Below, piece after piece: positions 24,641-37,535 of a stretch of DNA of 64,000 bases. Each line of letters opens with the position of its first letter. Within the stretch, counting starts at the first letter, position 1. The notes under the pieces were generated by a model, which was not told where the DNA came from, made no database searches, and was given only the letters and a program-made list of their open reading frames with translations. The stretch lies in contig NC_133396.1 in the NCBI RefSeq assembly GCF_047511655.1, forward strand, positions 129,465,490 through 129,529,489. The letters run 5' to 3'. The DNA is from Castor canadensis (taxonomy: Eukaryota; Chordata; Mammalia; Rodentia; Castoridae). A program made the translations under genes and the position numbers.

Positions 24641-25229
24641 CCCCAAGTCCAGGTGCTAATTCACCCCACTTAGCTGCACCTCCTGTTTACTTGACTCCTG
24701 TTCTGCAGTGGAGCTGTCTCCTCAGTTTGGATCTCATAGAATTCCAAGTTGGGACTTTCCAGTCCAGTGTGGAATTTTCCCCTCAGTGCTCCCCTCCTCC
24801 AGCCTGTTGGCTTTTTGAGGCTGTGGTTCGCCCCTCCTACATCCCTACTTCCCACGTCTGTTCCAGCCCCCAGGCCAGGCAGGAGGAAGTTGGCTTCTTT
24901 GGGGAATCTAATTGCACCCCCAGGGCTTGCATGACCCACTTAAGTTTCTGGACAGCTGGAGCTGTCAGAGGTGTTGGCAACAGTGGGCATCTTCCTTTGA
25001 TGAGTGGCCGGCACAGCTCTATCTCTAGGCCTGGCCAACATCTGGGAGGGAGACACTCATGAAAAGAGGAGACCAGACTATGTCCTTCTCAGCTAACCTT
25101 CTCCCTAGGTGCCAGCCACCCATCACCCACTGAGAGCAAACTGGGCTAGCTCGACTTTCCCTAGCCCGCAGCTTGGCGCTCAGATGAGATACTTTGCTAT
25201 GTGGGGGTGCATTGATCCTTTGGGTAAAT

Positions 25230-25370
25230 TGCTATGATGTGAATGTACACTGTGTAGCATACCCCACCTGGCCTTGGTCTCCTCATCTATAGAACGGGAA
25301 TAATAGCAGCTACCTCCCAGGGCTGAGGGTGAAGCAAGATGCAGCATGAGCATTTAGAGAACAGTAGTGA
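25230..25370 (+). mobile_element. MIR SINE relic
   Basis: CCTTGGTCTCCTCATCTATA, GAACGGGAATAATAGCAGCT and CAGGGCTGAGGGTGAAGC. Confidence 0.65.
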
Positions 25371-25680
25371 GGTCTCCTCTCACTCATATTGCCCCTGCCA
25401 CCTCACAATTAAGACATCCCAGTGGGGAGCTCACTGGGGCTGTTCGATGGGAAGGAAAGAGGCCTGATCTGGCTAGGTCAGGGTCCAAGTTCATGGAGGA
25501 GCCTTGGTTGTCTCCTCTCTCGAGTAGCAGAAATCACAGCTGCTCCTCTTCCATGAAGGCCTGAGTTTGTATCTCCCTGGTGAACTAGTGGGGATCAAGT
25601 TGGGTTTTAGTCATCTTGTGTTATCAGTGTGTAGCAAAGGGCCTGGCATAGAATTCAGAGTAAATGAAAGTGAGGGTCAG

Positions 25681-25797
25681 GAATGGAGCATGGTGTGCTC
25701 AGTTATAATCTCAGCACTGAAGACGCTGAGGCAGGAGGGTTGCCAGGTCCAGGCCAGCATGGGCTACACAGTGAGACCATCGCAAAAAAAAAAGGAA
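25681..25797 (+). mobile_element. B1-type SINE
   Basis: ATGGTGTGCTCAGTTATAAT, CTCAGCACTGAAGACGCTGA, GGCAGGAGGGTTGCC and GGGCTACACAGTGAGACCAT with an A-tail. It is the only SINE I see between 11832 and 36500. Confidence 0.9.
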
Positions 25798-27569
25798 GTA
25801 GGCAATCAGATCAAAGAGGGGATTTAAGATCCTTTTTTGGTTCATAAGTGTGGTGATTGGTGTTCACACCTTTGCCTCGCTCAAGCTGGTTACGATGTTG
25901 GCCCATTACCCATCTGATGTAGAAACAACAAAAGAGAGGGCCTTAAAAAGTTTTAAACATGGCAGGGGTTATTTTCAAGATCAGGTAAACTGGACATTAG
26001 TAAGGAAGTCATCTTCGTGGCCTTCCTTGCCTGTGTCCCTGGAGGTCTGCCTGCCTAGAGGCCGCCTACCTCTCTCCCTCTAGTGGAGGACTCTGGGGCA
26101 GCAGGCCTGCCCACCCACCACCGCTGAGACCACTCAGGCTTGGGGTGTGAATCTGGTTTAAGCAGATGCACCTCCAGCCGGTCCTTCCTGAAGCGGAGGT
26201 TTCCAGAGGGGAGGAGAGCAGCAAATGACGAGACCCCACTTCTTAGTCACCTGCTGCCAGGCCCAGCAGCTAGGCTGCCCCTCTGGGACAGTACAGTGGG
26301 GCCTGGCAGGAAATGCAGAGGTAAACAAGACACGTTTCTACATCATAGCCCTTACAGTCCATGGGATGCTGAGCTGCTTACACAAGTGAGAATAGAACCA
26401 AGGAAAGGAAATACCAGGTCCACGTCACGCCCTCACACTAGCTTCCTTAAGGCCCATCACATCCCACAAGACAGAACCTCACCTCCGACTGTGGCCGATA
26501 CCCAGAGATGCCAGCTCAGCCTCCAGGGTTGTTGAGTGTCAGATTGGAAAGCGGCCCTGGTCGTCCTGCAGCCCATGTGCACATTACTGCCCTAGCCCAG
26601 TGCCACCATGTTCCCAAGCGAACATTCCTGGCATCTCAGAAGGTGAGGTCTTCAACACTGTGGGCAGAGCACTTTGCAAAGGACAGGAAGCAGGGTGAGG
26701 ACCCAGGACACCTGCGGTGGTGTCAGGTCCTGACTTAGGTGCCTTTGCAGACAGAGCCTCCCTCACCCCTGAGGGATGGGATGCAAGGGATGATGGGGAT
26801 CCTGGGGTCTCTTCCAGCCCCAAAACTCTGTGGGTCTGTCAGGCAATCCACACTATAGTCCGTTCCTCTCATTATCCAAGTACAGGGCCTTCAGTGATGG
26901 CCACGGCCTCCAGCACCAGTGGTGTGGCAGGGGACCCGGGTTCTTCCTTCCCTAGGGCTTCTTGCATTCCCACCCATGACTATATAACACACTCTTGCCC
27001 AACACATGTACCCCACACCTACACACTTGACTGCACACGTCCAATAGCACGTGTGCATGCCCGTTCACAGCCCACATGTTCCCACACACTGTTCCCACAC
27101 ATGGCGCCGACCATCTGATACCCCCACCATGTCCCTTCACTGGCTGCTGTGGCTTCTCAGCTAGACCTGAGAGATGGAGAGCAGCGCCTTTCCCCAGGCA
27201 GGGTGGGCAGATGCCCTGGTGCTGAAGTTCTGCTTCATTTCTTGGGTAAGGGAGCAATCCCTCCCTCCGGCCTCCTACCAGCTGACCCCTCCCTCCCTCC
27301 TTTCTGGGCATGAGTGTTGACTGGGACCTGGAGGCAGTGAACCAGACAGGGGTGCCCAGCCGTGTGTGGGGACCAGCATGGTGCTGGTAGAGATGGGGCT
27401 GGTGGCCGCAGTGGCTGCAGACAGATAGCAGGGGACACTGCTAGGCCTTAGCAGCCTGGAGGCGGGAAGGGAGGAGGCCCCCAGGTCCTCTCCCAGTGAG
27501 CTGGTACACCCAGCAGCTAGCTTCAGTCTTTCCTCCTGCCCCCTGCCCTCTCCCCAGACAGGGGCACAT

Positions 27570-27765
27570 TCTCCCAGCTTATAACCCACACCTTACTACA
27601 CACATCACCCCTATCCACAACACACCCCACCCTACACCCTATTAAACACACCCCTTTCCACCACACCCCACTACACACCTCTACTATATGTCACGCACCC
27701 ACCACACGCGTCAAGCATGACACTACACACCCTTACCCACCACGCACAGCACACACCCCAGGCCA
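27570..27765. repeat. Degenerate CACACC-rich tract
   Basis: Irregular repeats of ACACACC, CCACCACAC and CACTACACACC over about 200 bp. The + strand is almost free of G, giving strong strand asymmetry. Confidence 0.7.
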
Positions 27766-29489
27766 CCACAGGCCGCCACATTAAAAGACTCTACTCTCCT
27801 TCCTAGCTCTGTCCCAGGCGCATAGGTGGCACTTGGCCAAGCATGAGTTCCATGCTCATGGCGGTTAGTTAGGGAGGAGCTGCGTGACTTTCTGATGGTT
27901 TTTAGCTCCAAATGAAGTGTGCGTGAGGCATGAAGCTAACAGGATGGTTGGACGGTGTGGTGTGTTTCATGCTAGGCCATTGCTGCTGAGCCCAGAGGAC
28001 TCTTTCCGCAGTGAAGCTTCCCCAGTGCGTGCGTTCTGGAGAGAGAGACACGCTTTGATCAGAACCAGAGCAGAGCCCTCCCTGCACACCTTCTTCCTCT
28101 CAAAACACGCACATACCAAGGTCACCGAGGTCCCATGACACTTGAGGTGGCAGACCTCCTGGGGTCCTGCCAGTGCTCCACCCACCACACACACACTTCC
28201 CTTCACCCATACCAGGCAGCCTTAGGCCATTACACCCAAGTTTCCATCTCTTGCCACTCAGTCACCTAATTGGGGACAACAACCTCCCTGGGCTGTTCTT
28301 GAGTGTCCTGATCCCTAGCCAGTGGGAGGTCCTCTCCTCCACTGCAGAGAGCTGCCTACGGGTGTGGGAGAGACTGTTGGTGCCAGGGAGTGCGGAGCTC
28401 TGAGGGATGGCACAGGGTTCTGGGGAGGGGCAGCCCTGGGTTGGAGCAGCTGGATGCCTGGTGGGTGAGGCCCGCGGCTGGGCTATGACTCAGCAGCTTC
28501 TCCCCCTTGGCTGACCGAGTGGCCCAAGTGGTGGCACTGCAGCCTAAACTCTCTCTAGACAGCCTCCAGCTCCTGTTCCCACAACTGTGGCTCCTCCGAC
28601 CTCTCCCAGGGCAACCTGTGAACCTGACTGGGGAGGCAGGAGGCAGGAGAACAGAGGAGCCTGACCTGAGGGGCATCACCTCATCACAGCCACCCTGCAC
28701 CCTGCAGGTTAGCCTCAGACAAATGGGGCTGGTAGGGCTTGGCAGGATGGGAGGAGGGGCAGCAGGGCCAGGGAGTCAGGGAGCTCATAGTGGGCAGTAC
28801 CACCACAGTACTGCCATTTGATCAGCCATTTGATCTGTGTGGCATGAAGGAAGGCCCAGCCTGGCCCCTCAGGGCCTCAGTTTCTGCATCTTTCAAAGGT
28901 CAGCTTTGGGATGCAATTGACTGGGAGGCCCCCCTGGGCCTCGCAGGCCAGATTTGATTTGTCTGTGATTTAGGAAGATTCACGCCTGGGGTCCAGGCTG
29001 GAAGAGCAAGTGTGGCAGGTGAGAAGGGCTGTGGTTTGCAGCACCTGAGTCAGAGCTTTCTCTCTGAATCACCACAGCCCCCTGCACCCCTCAAGACCCT
29101 GAAGGCCAGCAGAGCAGGGCTGCTTAACCCTCACTTACGGATGTGGGAGCCAAGGCCAGCGAGGCTTGACAGGCCTGCCCGAGGTTACACACAGTGGATT
29201 GAATGGTGCAGGAGAGCTCAGTTGCAGCTGTCAGGAGCCTCAGGCCTCCTCTCAGGTGGCCTGGGATTTTCTGATTGCAGCCTAGATGCAAGAGAAGTAA
29301 AATGTTGTTACAGCAGGGAGGATTGACGTTAGATCCCAGGAAGGACTTTGTGGTTCTCAGGAACCTTGAAACGGGCAGCTTCCCCAGGCCTGGCCAAGAA
29401 AGGGCTCTGCTTGTCTATGTGGGGAATAGCATCCTTGCTTCAAGGGTGAGCTGACCCAAGAAGCTCTCATCACACAAAGATCTCAAAGA

Positions 29490-29790
29490 AATGGGTATGT
29501 TTTCAAAATGAGCTAGAAAGTTAACTCATTATAACTTTTTATCCTCTGCCTCCCGGGACCAAATGTTGGACTGGAACTTTGGTGCAAAAAATAAAGTCAT
29601 AAATTTATCCTTAAGTATTGATCGTTTTTAGCCTGCTAGTTTCAGTGACAGGCATCTTGCCGGCTAACCTATTTCCATCTCATTTACTTTGGCTTCTGCA
29701 AATCCAATGCCGGGAAAGATTAAATAAACTCTGTCTGGTCAGTTCTCTGTTATCTGCCCTAATCGAGGCCAGGGCTGAGAGGGGTAATCC
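29490..29790. other. A/T-rich unique island in intron 1
   Basis: Unlike its GC-rich surroundings this block is A/T-rich, non-repetitive to my eye and free of coding potential. It includes GTTAACTCATTATAACTTTT and GATTAAATAAACTC. It resembles conserved non-coding elements in texture, but conservation cannot be tested here. Confidence 0.3.
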
Positions 29791-31289
29791 ACAGAAGTGT
29801 GTAGCCCCAATCATGTTTCATTGGCGTGGGGTGGCAATTGGTGGGAGGAGGGGTGTGCACGCACACACATGATTTTGATGAGGGTGGGGATGGAGCTTAC
29901 TTATCTTTGATGTGGAACCAGAATTCCATTCTAAAGAAAGTCACGCTTGAGAGGACACCAAAAGAGCCCCAAGAGTACTGGAGGACTGAGTAAGGGTCCA
30001 GGGTTCCTGACCTATTATAGGGCCTTTGTGGGGGAGGGGAGGTCTTGACAACATTCTCCATGCAGCAGACCTCCCAGCTTGGGGCAGGTTGGGGTCAGTC
30101 CTGGTTGAACTATATAACTCCCTTCACTGTTCTTTCTGTAAATCTAGGGACCTGGCTCCTAGGTCCTGAAGTACCAGGGGTGGGGAAAAGGGACAGGCAG
30201 ATGGATCTGTGGGATTCGAAATTTAAAAGATATGAGAGGGTACACAACACAGTGGAGTATTAGCCACCCACTCCTTCCCCAATGCCCCTCCCAGAGACAA
30301 TGACAACTAATGCCTTCAATTCTCTGGTCTTTCCAGAGGAACTCATGGAGACGTATGCGTGCATTACCTCTGCTTCTTTTCACACCTAGGTGTGATCTCA
30401 CTCCTTGCACACAGATTCTAGCAACAGTCTGTAAAGATCATTCTTTTTTGGTACACAGCGACACCTGGGCCCACCTGAGCATTCTGTGATGCATCCACGT
30501 GGGTGGAATGAAGACCTCCAAGCAGCCCCTCCAGCCTGTGAGCATGTGCAGTGTCATCTCAGTCCCTCCTTTACCTCTCTTATCTAACTGCCCTTTCCTC
30601 CTACTCCAAGGTTATTTCAACCGAGTCCCCTTGGTCTAGATCCAAGGATTGCAACTGGGTGCTGAGCACCCCTGGATATGTGCAGCTAAGGGAATATGGA
30701 GCCTCTAGACGGATGTCATTTCTGCTTGGCACAAGAGGGCTCATGATGGGGAGAGAGTGGCCCCTCCCCTGCCCCAATCTTGGTATTTCCCAAGGTTCAC
30801 ATTCCATGTCCTTCTCAGTCCCACCACAGTCCTGCTTCCTGCCCTGGGAGCCCTCTTTGGTTTGCTCCTACAAGACAGAACCAAAAAACCAAGAGGGTAA
30901 AATACAGGACAAGTCACCTGCTCTCTGACCCCACCCATCCCAAGCCACATGTGGCTGTCACCCTGGCAGAAGGGGCCAGAGGCAGGTAACTAGTGCTCAG
31001 GGACCCCAGGTGTTCCTGGATCTGTGCAGGGACCCAGACCACGCCTGCCTCTTCACCCTGGTCCTACCCACTTCCCTGTTCATTGACTCCCAGCCCTGGG
31101 GGGCACTTGCAGAGAGCTGAGAACCTGGGACTGACATGGTCTCCACAGGCAGATTGATGGGTAACAGTCAGGGGCTGGGGGAAGAAGGAAATCCCTGTGT
31201 CCATTCTTCTGGTTAGTTCTCACTTGGTGCACCCCAGCCTCCCCAGCATAACTCCCCTACTATCTGGAGCTTTCCCCAACCTCATCCCT

Positions 31290-31480
31290 GGCAGATGGAG
31301 GGAGGGAGAAGATTTGGACTTGGGCAAATTTAGGCTGGAATCTTTTCTCTGACCAGCAGTGTGACATTGGACAGGTCCATCTGGGGGGAATTTGCCTTAT
31401 CTCCAAAACAATGCTAATAGTGGCGCCCTCCTGCCAGGTGGATTGGAGCTCTGTAATTGCTGAGGCTGTGGTGCCTACAG
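31290..31480 (+). mobile_element. MIR SINE relic
   Basis: GACTTGGGCAAATTTAGGCT, GACCAGCAGTGTGACATTGG, then TTGCCTTATCTCCAAAACAA. Confidence 0.55.
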
Positions 31481-32189
31481 GTGCTAGGTGAGGCTTCACT
31501 AAGGACCACAGAGCCTTGGAGGCTCTTGGACTTAAACCGCCTCCACACGGCTTTCCAAGTTACTTATAGCCTTGTTTGTTGAAGTGTGGCCCACTGGTGA
31601 CCTGCACCAGAGGAAACTGCACCACCAGATACATTGCAACCTGTGGATCAGGCTTTGGGGTGCAGGGGTGGTAATCTGTGTGCTAACAAGCTCTCTGGAG
31701 GCCTTGATGTGAATTGGGCCTGGAACACCACTTCTTAGTCTCTCCTCCTGGTCACCTGCTCCTTGGGTGGGCCTCATAGGCCCTCTTTCTTCAGATCTTG
31801 ACCCTGGGCTCTGCAGCCTAGAGTGGTTACCCTACCCCTCCCCACCCCAGCCTGGCTCCCTCTGGGGCGGCCGCTTCCTTCTGTGCCTAATGGTGCCATT
31901 TCATGCTTCCTTGCTCTGGTGATTCTGACCAGACAGCAGTTCACTCTGTCCTGGGAGCCCTTGGAGCCTCATCCGTTTATCATCCTCAACTCCTTTAGCT
32001 GCCTGCCACCCCAGGACTTCAGGGGAGGCCAAGGAAGCTCTAACCCCCTGAGGATTTGGCTTTTCCTCCTTGTGTTCTGTTCTCCTCCCTGGGGGATGAG
32101 GGGCACAGGAGCCTGCATCCCAAGATGGAGTCATGGTCCTGAGCTGGATTGAGCAGCTGTGCCGCAGGGGCAAGAATGCAGGTCTCAGG

Positions 32190-32300
32190 GCCCAGAGACA
32201 TGTTCTATGTCCATGCTGCCAGCAAGTGCCTATGCAACCTTGACCTGGCTACTCCTCCTCTCTGGGTCTCCTTTCCTTACAGAAATGTTAAGAACACATG
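32190..32300 (+). mobile_element. MIR-like relic
   Basis: TATGCAACCTTGACCTGGCT, then CTCTGGGTCTCCTTTCCTTA and CAGAAATGTTAAG. Confidence 0.45.
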
Positions 32301-32464
32301 CCAGGCCTTTATCCTCTTTCAACCTTGGCTTTGGGAGGAATCTGTGTGGATGAAAAACACCCACCCCTTATAATTATCCAAAGAGTGAAGATGAAAATAA
32401 TTTTTTATAAGTGCTTAAACACTATAGAACTATCACAGGCACACATGAAAGAGGTCTAAGAAAA

Positions 32465-32745
32465 GTGAGACATATACAATCTGACTGAGGACCTACTATG
32501 TGCTAGTCAACCCCCCACATTTATTAATCTTAAATTCTAGTAAGGGGCAATGGCCAGATAGGACTGATAAAATAGTTGGGGCTAAGTGCTGTGAAGAAAA
32601 ACAAAATAGGCATGGGGAGCAGATACTAAGGGTGGTAGGCTGCAATTTTAAATACAGTCATCTGTGATGACCTCAGCAAGCTGAGGAACCCTTCAGGGAA
32701 GGGTATTTTGAGAGGGAACAGCAACTGTGAGGCCCTAAGTTGCCT
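32465..32745 (-). mobile_element. L2 LINE 3' relic, antisense
   Basis: Antisense L2 end: GACCTACTATGTGCTAGTCA, AATTCTAGTAAGGGGCAATG, AAGTGCTGTGAAGAAAAACA, GGCTGCAATTTTAAATACAG and AGAGGGAACAGCAACTGTGA. Confidence 0.7.
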
Positions 32746-33699
32746 GTGTATCTAAAGATCTGCAAGGAGGCCATTGTGGTTGAACAGAGCACAGGGGAGA
32801 CCCATAGGATAGAGGAATAGTGGGGTCTTATGCTTTAACAGCAGGACCATTGACCATTCTGCCTGCTGGACAGAGAACCCACTGGGAGGGGCAAGAGAGA
32901 TAGGAGAGACTGACCAGGAGCCTGGCACCCTCCTTGTCCTGGCAGGATCCCACCCGTGAAGAGCAGAACTCTGGGGCCCAGAAACAGGTGAGAGGGCAGA
33001 GAGGACTGCATCCACCTGGGGGCACCATGGGGTGGGGCTCCCCTGCTTTGTCTCTAAAAGGGATGACAAAGTTATATGCTGCCAGGGATTATTGGGGTCC
33101 CATCAGAGGAAGAGTATGCAGGGAGAGTTAAGTCACAGCTACTAGGGTGTCTCTCTGGGGAGCTGGAAATGCTCCCAAGGGCATCCTTGGATGGATGTGA
33201 TCTGAGCAGACAGGGCTGGGCACACCTCTGCCTCAGCATCCCAGCCTGCTGCATTTCCATGCTTAAGAAGCAAGATGACCAGTGAGGTCAAAGGACCCAC
33301 CCAAGGTCAAATGGTGCCTGAGGGCACATGTGGGACTCCCAGCCTGCGCCTGCTACAGGAGAAGTGTTGGTCTTTCTTAGGGCCAAGCCCATACTCTCCC
33401 CTTACCAAGCCAGCTTTGGGGTCTTATATACCGCCACCCCCCCCCACCAGGCCTCAGTTCCCTCTCACCCTGTCCTTGGCTGGATGTCCTCTGACTCAGC
33501 CTGAGCCCACTGGAGCAGCTGGGTCCTGACAACTTTTAAAAAAAGCCCTGGACTCAGAGTCAGTCTCAAATGCCCTGGGGTGACGTGGGAATCCACTGCC
33601 CTTGGGCTTCAGTGTCATCTGTGAATGACTCGATGTAACCTAGTGACCTCAGAGCCTGTCCTGTTCAGTCATGTGTTCACTCGTGTACCACATACCCAT

Positions 33700-34220
33700 C
33701 AGGTGCCCGCCACATCCAGACACCTTGCTGTCTGCCAGAACAGACACCACATTCTTCCATAAAATACTACAGAGTAACTGGTTTTCATCTCCTAGGCCTA
33801 TTACTACTCAGCTCTGTTGTTGTGGGGGAAAAGCAGCCATAACAAATACACAAACAAGCAAGCATTTTCTTTCCACTCCCATCTCTCCGCTCGGACCACA
33901 CAGTTGTCTCCTGTCTGGAAGATTCCACTCTTCACACTCCACCTGCTCTCCACAGTAGAGCCAAACCAACCTATTGAAAACTGTCCTATGGTTTCTCATC
34001 CCCGCCTAGACTAAGATCCCCGGGCCTGGGCCCTGGTTGGCTCCCAAACTCATTTCCTGTCACCACTGCTTGTAGTCACTCAGTTCCTGCCTCTCTCTAT
34101 GGCCACAAACCCACTCCACAAATCCCTATCCTCAGCCTGTGCATCTGCTTTCCCTCAGTCTGGAATTTTCTGCCCTAGAAATCTCTCTGTCCTCCCTGGG
34201 GCCACCATGGGGCCCCCCTT
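33700..34220 (+). mobile_element. L2 LINE relic
   Basis: CTATGGTTTCTCATCCCCGC, CTGTGCATCTGCTTTCCCTC and AGTCTGGAATTTTCTGCCC follow L2 3' order. Confidence 0.6.
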
Positions 34221-34779
34221 GTCATTTCCCACCACAGTCTGCCATGGGATCTTTTTGTAAGTAGGGCAAGAAGCCATGAACAGTTTAGATAAGCGGGTCT
34301 GGCTGCAGTGTGGAGATCAGGTTCCAGACAGGAGACTACTGTGTGGTGCAGGTGGAGGGATGGGAGTAGAATCTGGAAAGCTCTGTGATTCAGTTGGCAA
34401 GTCTGCAGATGCCCTGGATGGGGCTAGTTCCACGTGGATGGGAAGGCTCTCAGTCCAAGCACCTAGTGCCATTGCTGGTTGTGGATGTGAGCAGATGGGT
34501 CCTGGAGGTCCCCCATCTTCCTCTGGGGCCATTACCACATTCCTGCCTTGTATCAAGGGCCACCTTCCCCAGCTTCTTTCATGATTCCGTCCATTGCTGT
34601 CTGGGCAGCCTCATGGATTGCGGTGGAGATGGACTTAAAGGGAGTCCAGGCTTTTGGGCCACCATCAGCTGCTGCTGTTTCTGTCATTCCTTTCTGGTGG
34701 AGGCCTGGGGTCACTGTCTTCTTTCCTAAGAGGTAGGGGACAAGACATTTGTTACTGGTTGCCTTCAACTCTTATCCCC

Positions 34780-35325
34780 TTCCTTCTGGAGTCATGCTCC
34801 ACTCTGGTCAGTACAGTTATTATGGGTCAAGTGAAGGTTTCAAAACAGAAATTTATACCTGTAATTCCTACCCCCATCCCTATTCTCAAAGCTTCTCATG
34901 ACTCTTGGGGAAAGACCTTGACATACCCACTAAGTTATGCACCTGGTCCTCCCTGCCTATCCTTCCAGCCTCCTCTTGATCATGCTTGCTCCACTTCAAC
35001 CACCATGGCCTTCTTTCAGGGTCTGTACTCACCATACTCCTCTCACCTCCAGATCTGTGCACATGCTGTTCTCTCTGCTGAAGCTGCTGTTTCCCTGGAC
35101 CCTTCCCACTCTTCCATCAGTTCCCCCGAAAAACACTTTTGCTGTTCCAGATTAGGTCATATGTGGCCTATGGTAAGTTCTCTCCTCACTGGGTGCACGT
35201 CCTTCCTTTCACTTCTATTATAATGTTACATGCGTTTCTGTGCAAGTATTTAGTATCTGCCTTATGGTAAGTTCCATGGGAACCTTGATAGAAGCTCAAT
35301 AAATACTTGAAGGAATGAATGAATG
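34780..35325 (+). mobile_element. L2 LINE relic
   Basis: CCTTCTTTCAGGGTCTGTAC, ATCTGTGCACATGCTGTTCT, GGTAAGTTCCATGGGAACCT and GAAGCTCAATAAATACTTGA with a GAATGAATGAATGAG tail. Confidence 0.7.
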
Positions 35326-35379
35326 AGTGTCTTGCACACATGTTCTCTCTCCTCCATCTTCTACCTCCTTATCCTAGGA

Positions 35380-35725
35380 TGGGTCCATATCATTTCTGGT
35401 CTGTGGAACCACTGCCTGCTAGCCTCTCAATCCAGCCTTCTCCTACCTTCCCTACAGCTAAGTTTCCACGGGTCAGGGCCGCACCTCTGCTCAGAAACCC
35501 TCAGTGGTTGCTGCTGGGTATAGAACTAAGTCTAGTCCCTTTCCCTTGGGCTCTGAGACCTCCTAGCATGCAGTGCTCTGACTTCATATCTTGATCTGTG
35601 CTCACCTGAGTCTCTGAAGCATGTACCATCTTCCTTCCTGGCTGGCTGTTCTTATTGCCAGGTGACTCTGTTGGGACTGTTTCCTGGGCCCTGGGTCCCT
35701 CTGCTGTGCTAAAGCCATTGCCATG
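35380..35725 (+). mobile_element. L2 LINE relic (second copy)
   Basis: GCTCAGAAACCCTCAGTGGT, then AACTAAGTCTAGTCCCTTTC, as in the L2 middle 3' part. Confidence 0.5.
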
Positions 35726-36537
35726 CACTTTATAAGGGGCTCAGAGACCCATATCTCAGGTCTAACTCTAGCCCACACTTACGGGGTGTCATTTGTGTGG
35801 ATTTTCAAAACAGTTCTGAAAAGCAGATGTTATTTTCTGTAGTTTTTCTACAAGGAAATTGAGTTTGGGGAAGGGATGTGTTTGGAGTCGGTGACAAGTA
35901 GCCTGTGTTCTCTGGACTCCCATTCATTCTGTTCCCCAGCTGTGCTACCTCCTGTCCACTTCAGCAAAGAGTGAGAGGGTGGAGCAGGCAGGGGCTGAGG
36001 GACAGGAGAGTGAGTCTATTCCAGAAGTAATGGGGACCAGTGTGCAGAATGAGGACTGCCACGCCAGGAGGGAGGTTAGAATGAGGAATCCAGAACAAAT
36101 GACTGTGCAGGCTCAATTCAATAAATGGCGTTTACAGAAAGCCCACAGCTAACGTCACACCTAGTGGAGAAAGACTGAATGTTTTCCTTCTAAGATTAGG
36201 AGCAAGACAAGAATTCCCACTCTCATCACTTCTGTTTCATCCAGGTTCTTACCAGGGTAGTGAAGGGAGAAAAAGAAAATAAGACATCCAGACAGGAAAG
36301 GAAGATGTAAAACTGTGTCCATTTGTATGATTCTGTATATAGAAAATCCTAAGGTATACACACATTCACACATACACCCACACACACCATACGTACACAC
36401 AAATGCACACACAAATATGTTAGGACTAATAAGTGAACTTCTCACTGTCCCAGAATACAAGCTCAGTATACAAAATCCTGTGATATTTCTTTGTACTCAC
36501 AAAGAACAACCTAAAAGTAGAATTAAGAAAATAATTC

Positions 36538-36627
36538 CAGGCTAGGAATGTAGCTCAGTGATAGAGTGCTTTCCTGATATACATGAGACCTTGAGTTCAA
36601 CGCCCGACACTGCCAAAAAAAAAAAAA
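36538..36627 (+). mobile_element. ID-type SINE inside the L1M copy
   Basis: GGCTAGGAATGTAGCTCAGT, GATAGAGTGCTTTCC and CTTGAGTTCAACGCCCGACA with a 13-A tail. Confidence 0.9.
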
Positions 36628-36917
36628 TCCATTTATAATAGCATCAAAAATAATAAAATACCTACAGATACAAGAAAAGACATGCAAGAATTGTATACTG
36701 AGACCTACAGACCAGTGTTGAAAGAAATTAAAGATCTAATAAATGGAAAGTCACTGTGAAACTTAATATTGTTAAGATAGCGATAATCCCTAAATCTATC
36801 TACAGAGTCAGCGCAATCCATGTTGAAATCCCAGCTGACTTTCTTGTGTAAAAAAACAAGCCAATTCTAAATTCCTGTGGAAATGCAAGAGGCCTAGAAC
36901 AGCCAAAACAACCTTTG

Positions 36918-36988
36918 GTTTTTTGTTTTTTTATCAGTACTGGGGATTAAACCCAGGGCCTCTGTACCATTGAACTACACCCAGCCCA
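36918..36988 (-). mobile_element. ID-type SINE, antisense
   Basis: CAGTACTGGGGATTAAACCC, AGGGCCTCTGTACCATTGAA, CTACACCCAGCCC. Confidence 0.85.
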
Positions 36989-37012
36989 ACGATCTGAATA
37001 GACTCAAGCCTA

Positions 37013-37090
37013 TTTAAGGTACAGGGTCTGCTTTCCAAGTGAGAAGCCCTGAGTTCAAACCCCCAGCCCCACAAAAAAAAAATAAATAAA
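37013..37090 (+). mobile_element. ID-type SINE, 3' part
   Basis: GCTTTCCAAGTGAGAAGCCC, TGAGTTCAAACCCCCAGCCC, then an A-rich AAATAAATAAAA tail. Confidence 0.75.
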
Positions 37091-37199
37091 AGGTGTCTCA
37101 GCTTCCAGCCTCCACCTGGGCCCCACCATGCTTCCCTTTGTATTTGTCTTCCCTAACTTTTAGTAAACTCCCTTTACACGCCCCCAAAAAGGAATAGAG

Positions 37200-37535
37200 T
37201 TGACACTAGGCATGATGGTGAATGCCTGTAATCCCAGCTACTCTGGACAGAGGTTGGGAGGATTTAGGTTGGAGGCTGACCCAGGCAAAAAATTAGCAAG
37301 ACCCCATCTCAGCAAGAAAGCTGGATGTGGGGGTACATGCCTGTCATTCCTATGGTGGGAGGCATAGATGGGAGAACTGTGGTCGGAGGCTGCTCCAGAC
37401 AAAAATGCAAGACCCTCTCCAAAAAATAACTAAAGCATAAAGGACCAGGGGCATGGCTCAAGTGATAGAGCACCTATCTAGCAAGCAGGAGGCCCTGAGT
37501 TCAAACCCCAATACTGCCAGTAAATAAGTAAAAAG
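37200..37535 (+). mobile_element. Composite SINE: two B1 units plus an ID unit
   Basis: First B1: GGCATGATGGTGAATGCCTG, TAATCCCAGCTACTCTGGAC. Second B1: GCTGGATGTGGGGGTACATG. ID: GGCATGGCTCAAGTGATAGA, GTTCAAACCCCAATACTGCC. The order B1-B1-ID is longer than the usual dimer. Confidence 0.8.

Noticed and set aside
34654..35223. 189-codon open frame on the + strand
   Set aside because: It lies across an L2 LINE relic in intron 1 and encodes only low-complexity Leu/Ser/Pro-rich peptide.
36300..36545. Open frame with L1 ORF2-like peptide
   Set aside because: It is a short, broken relic of L1 ORF2 inside a SINE-interrupted element, not a functional gene.
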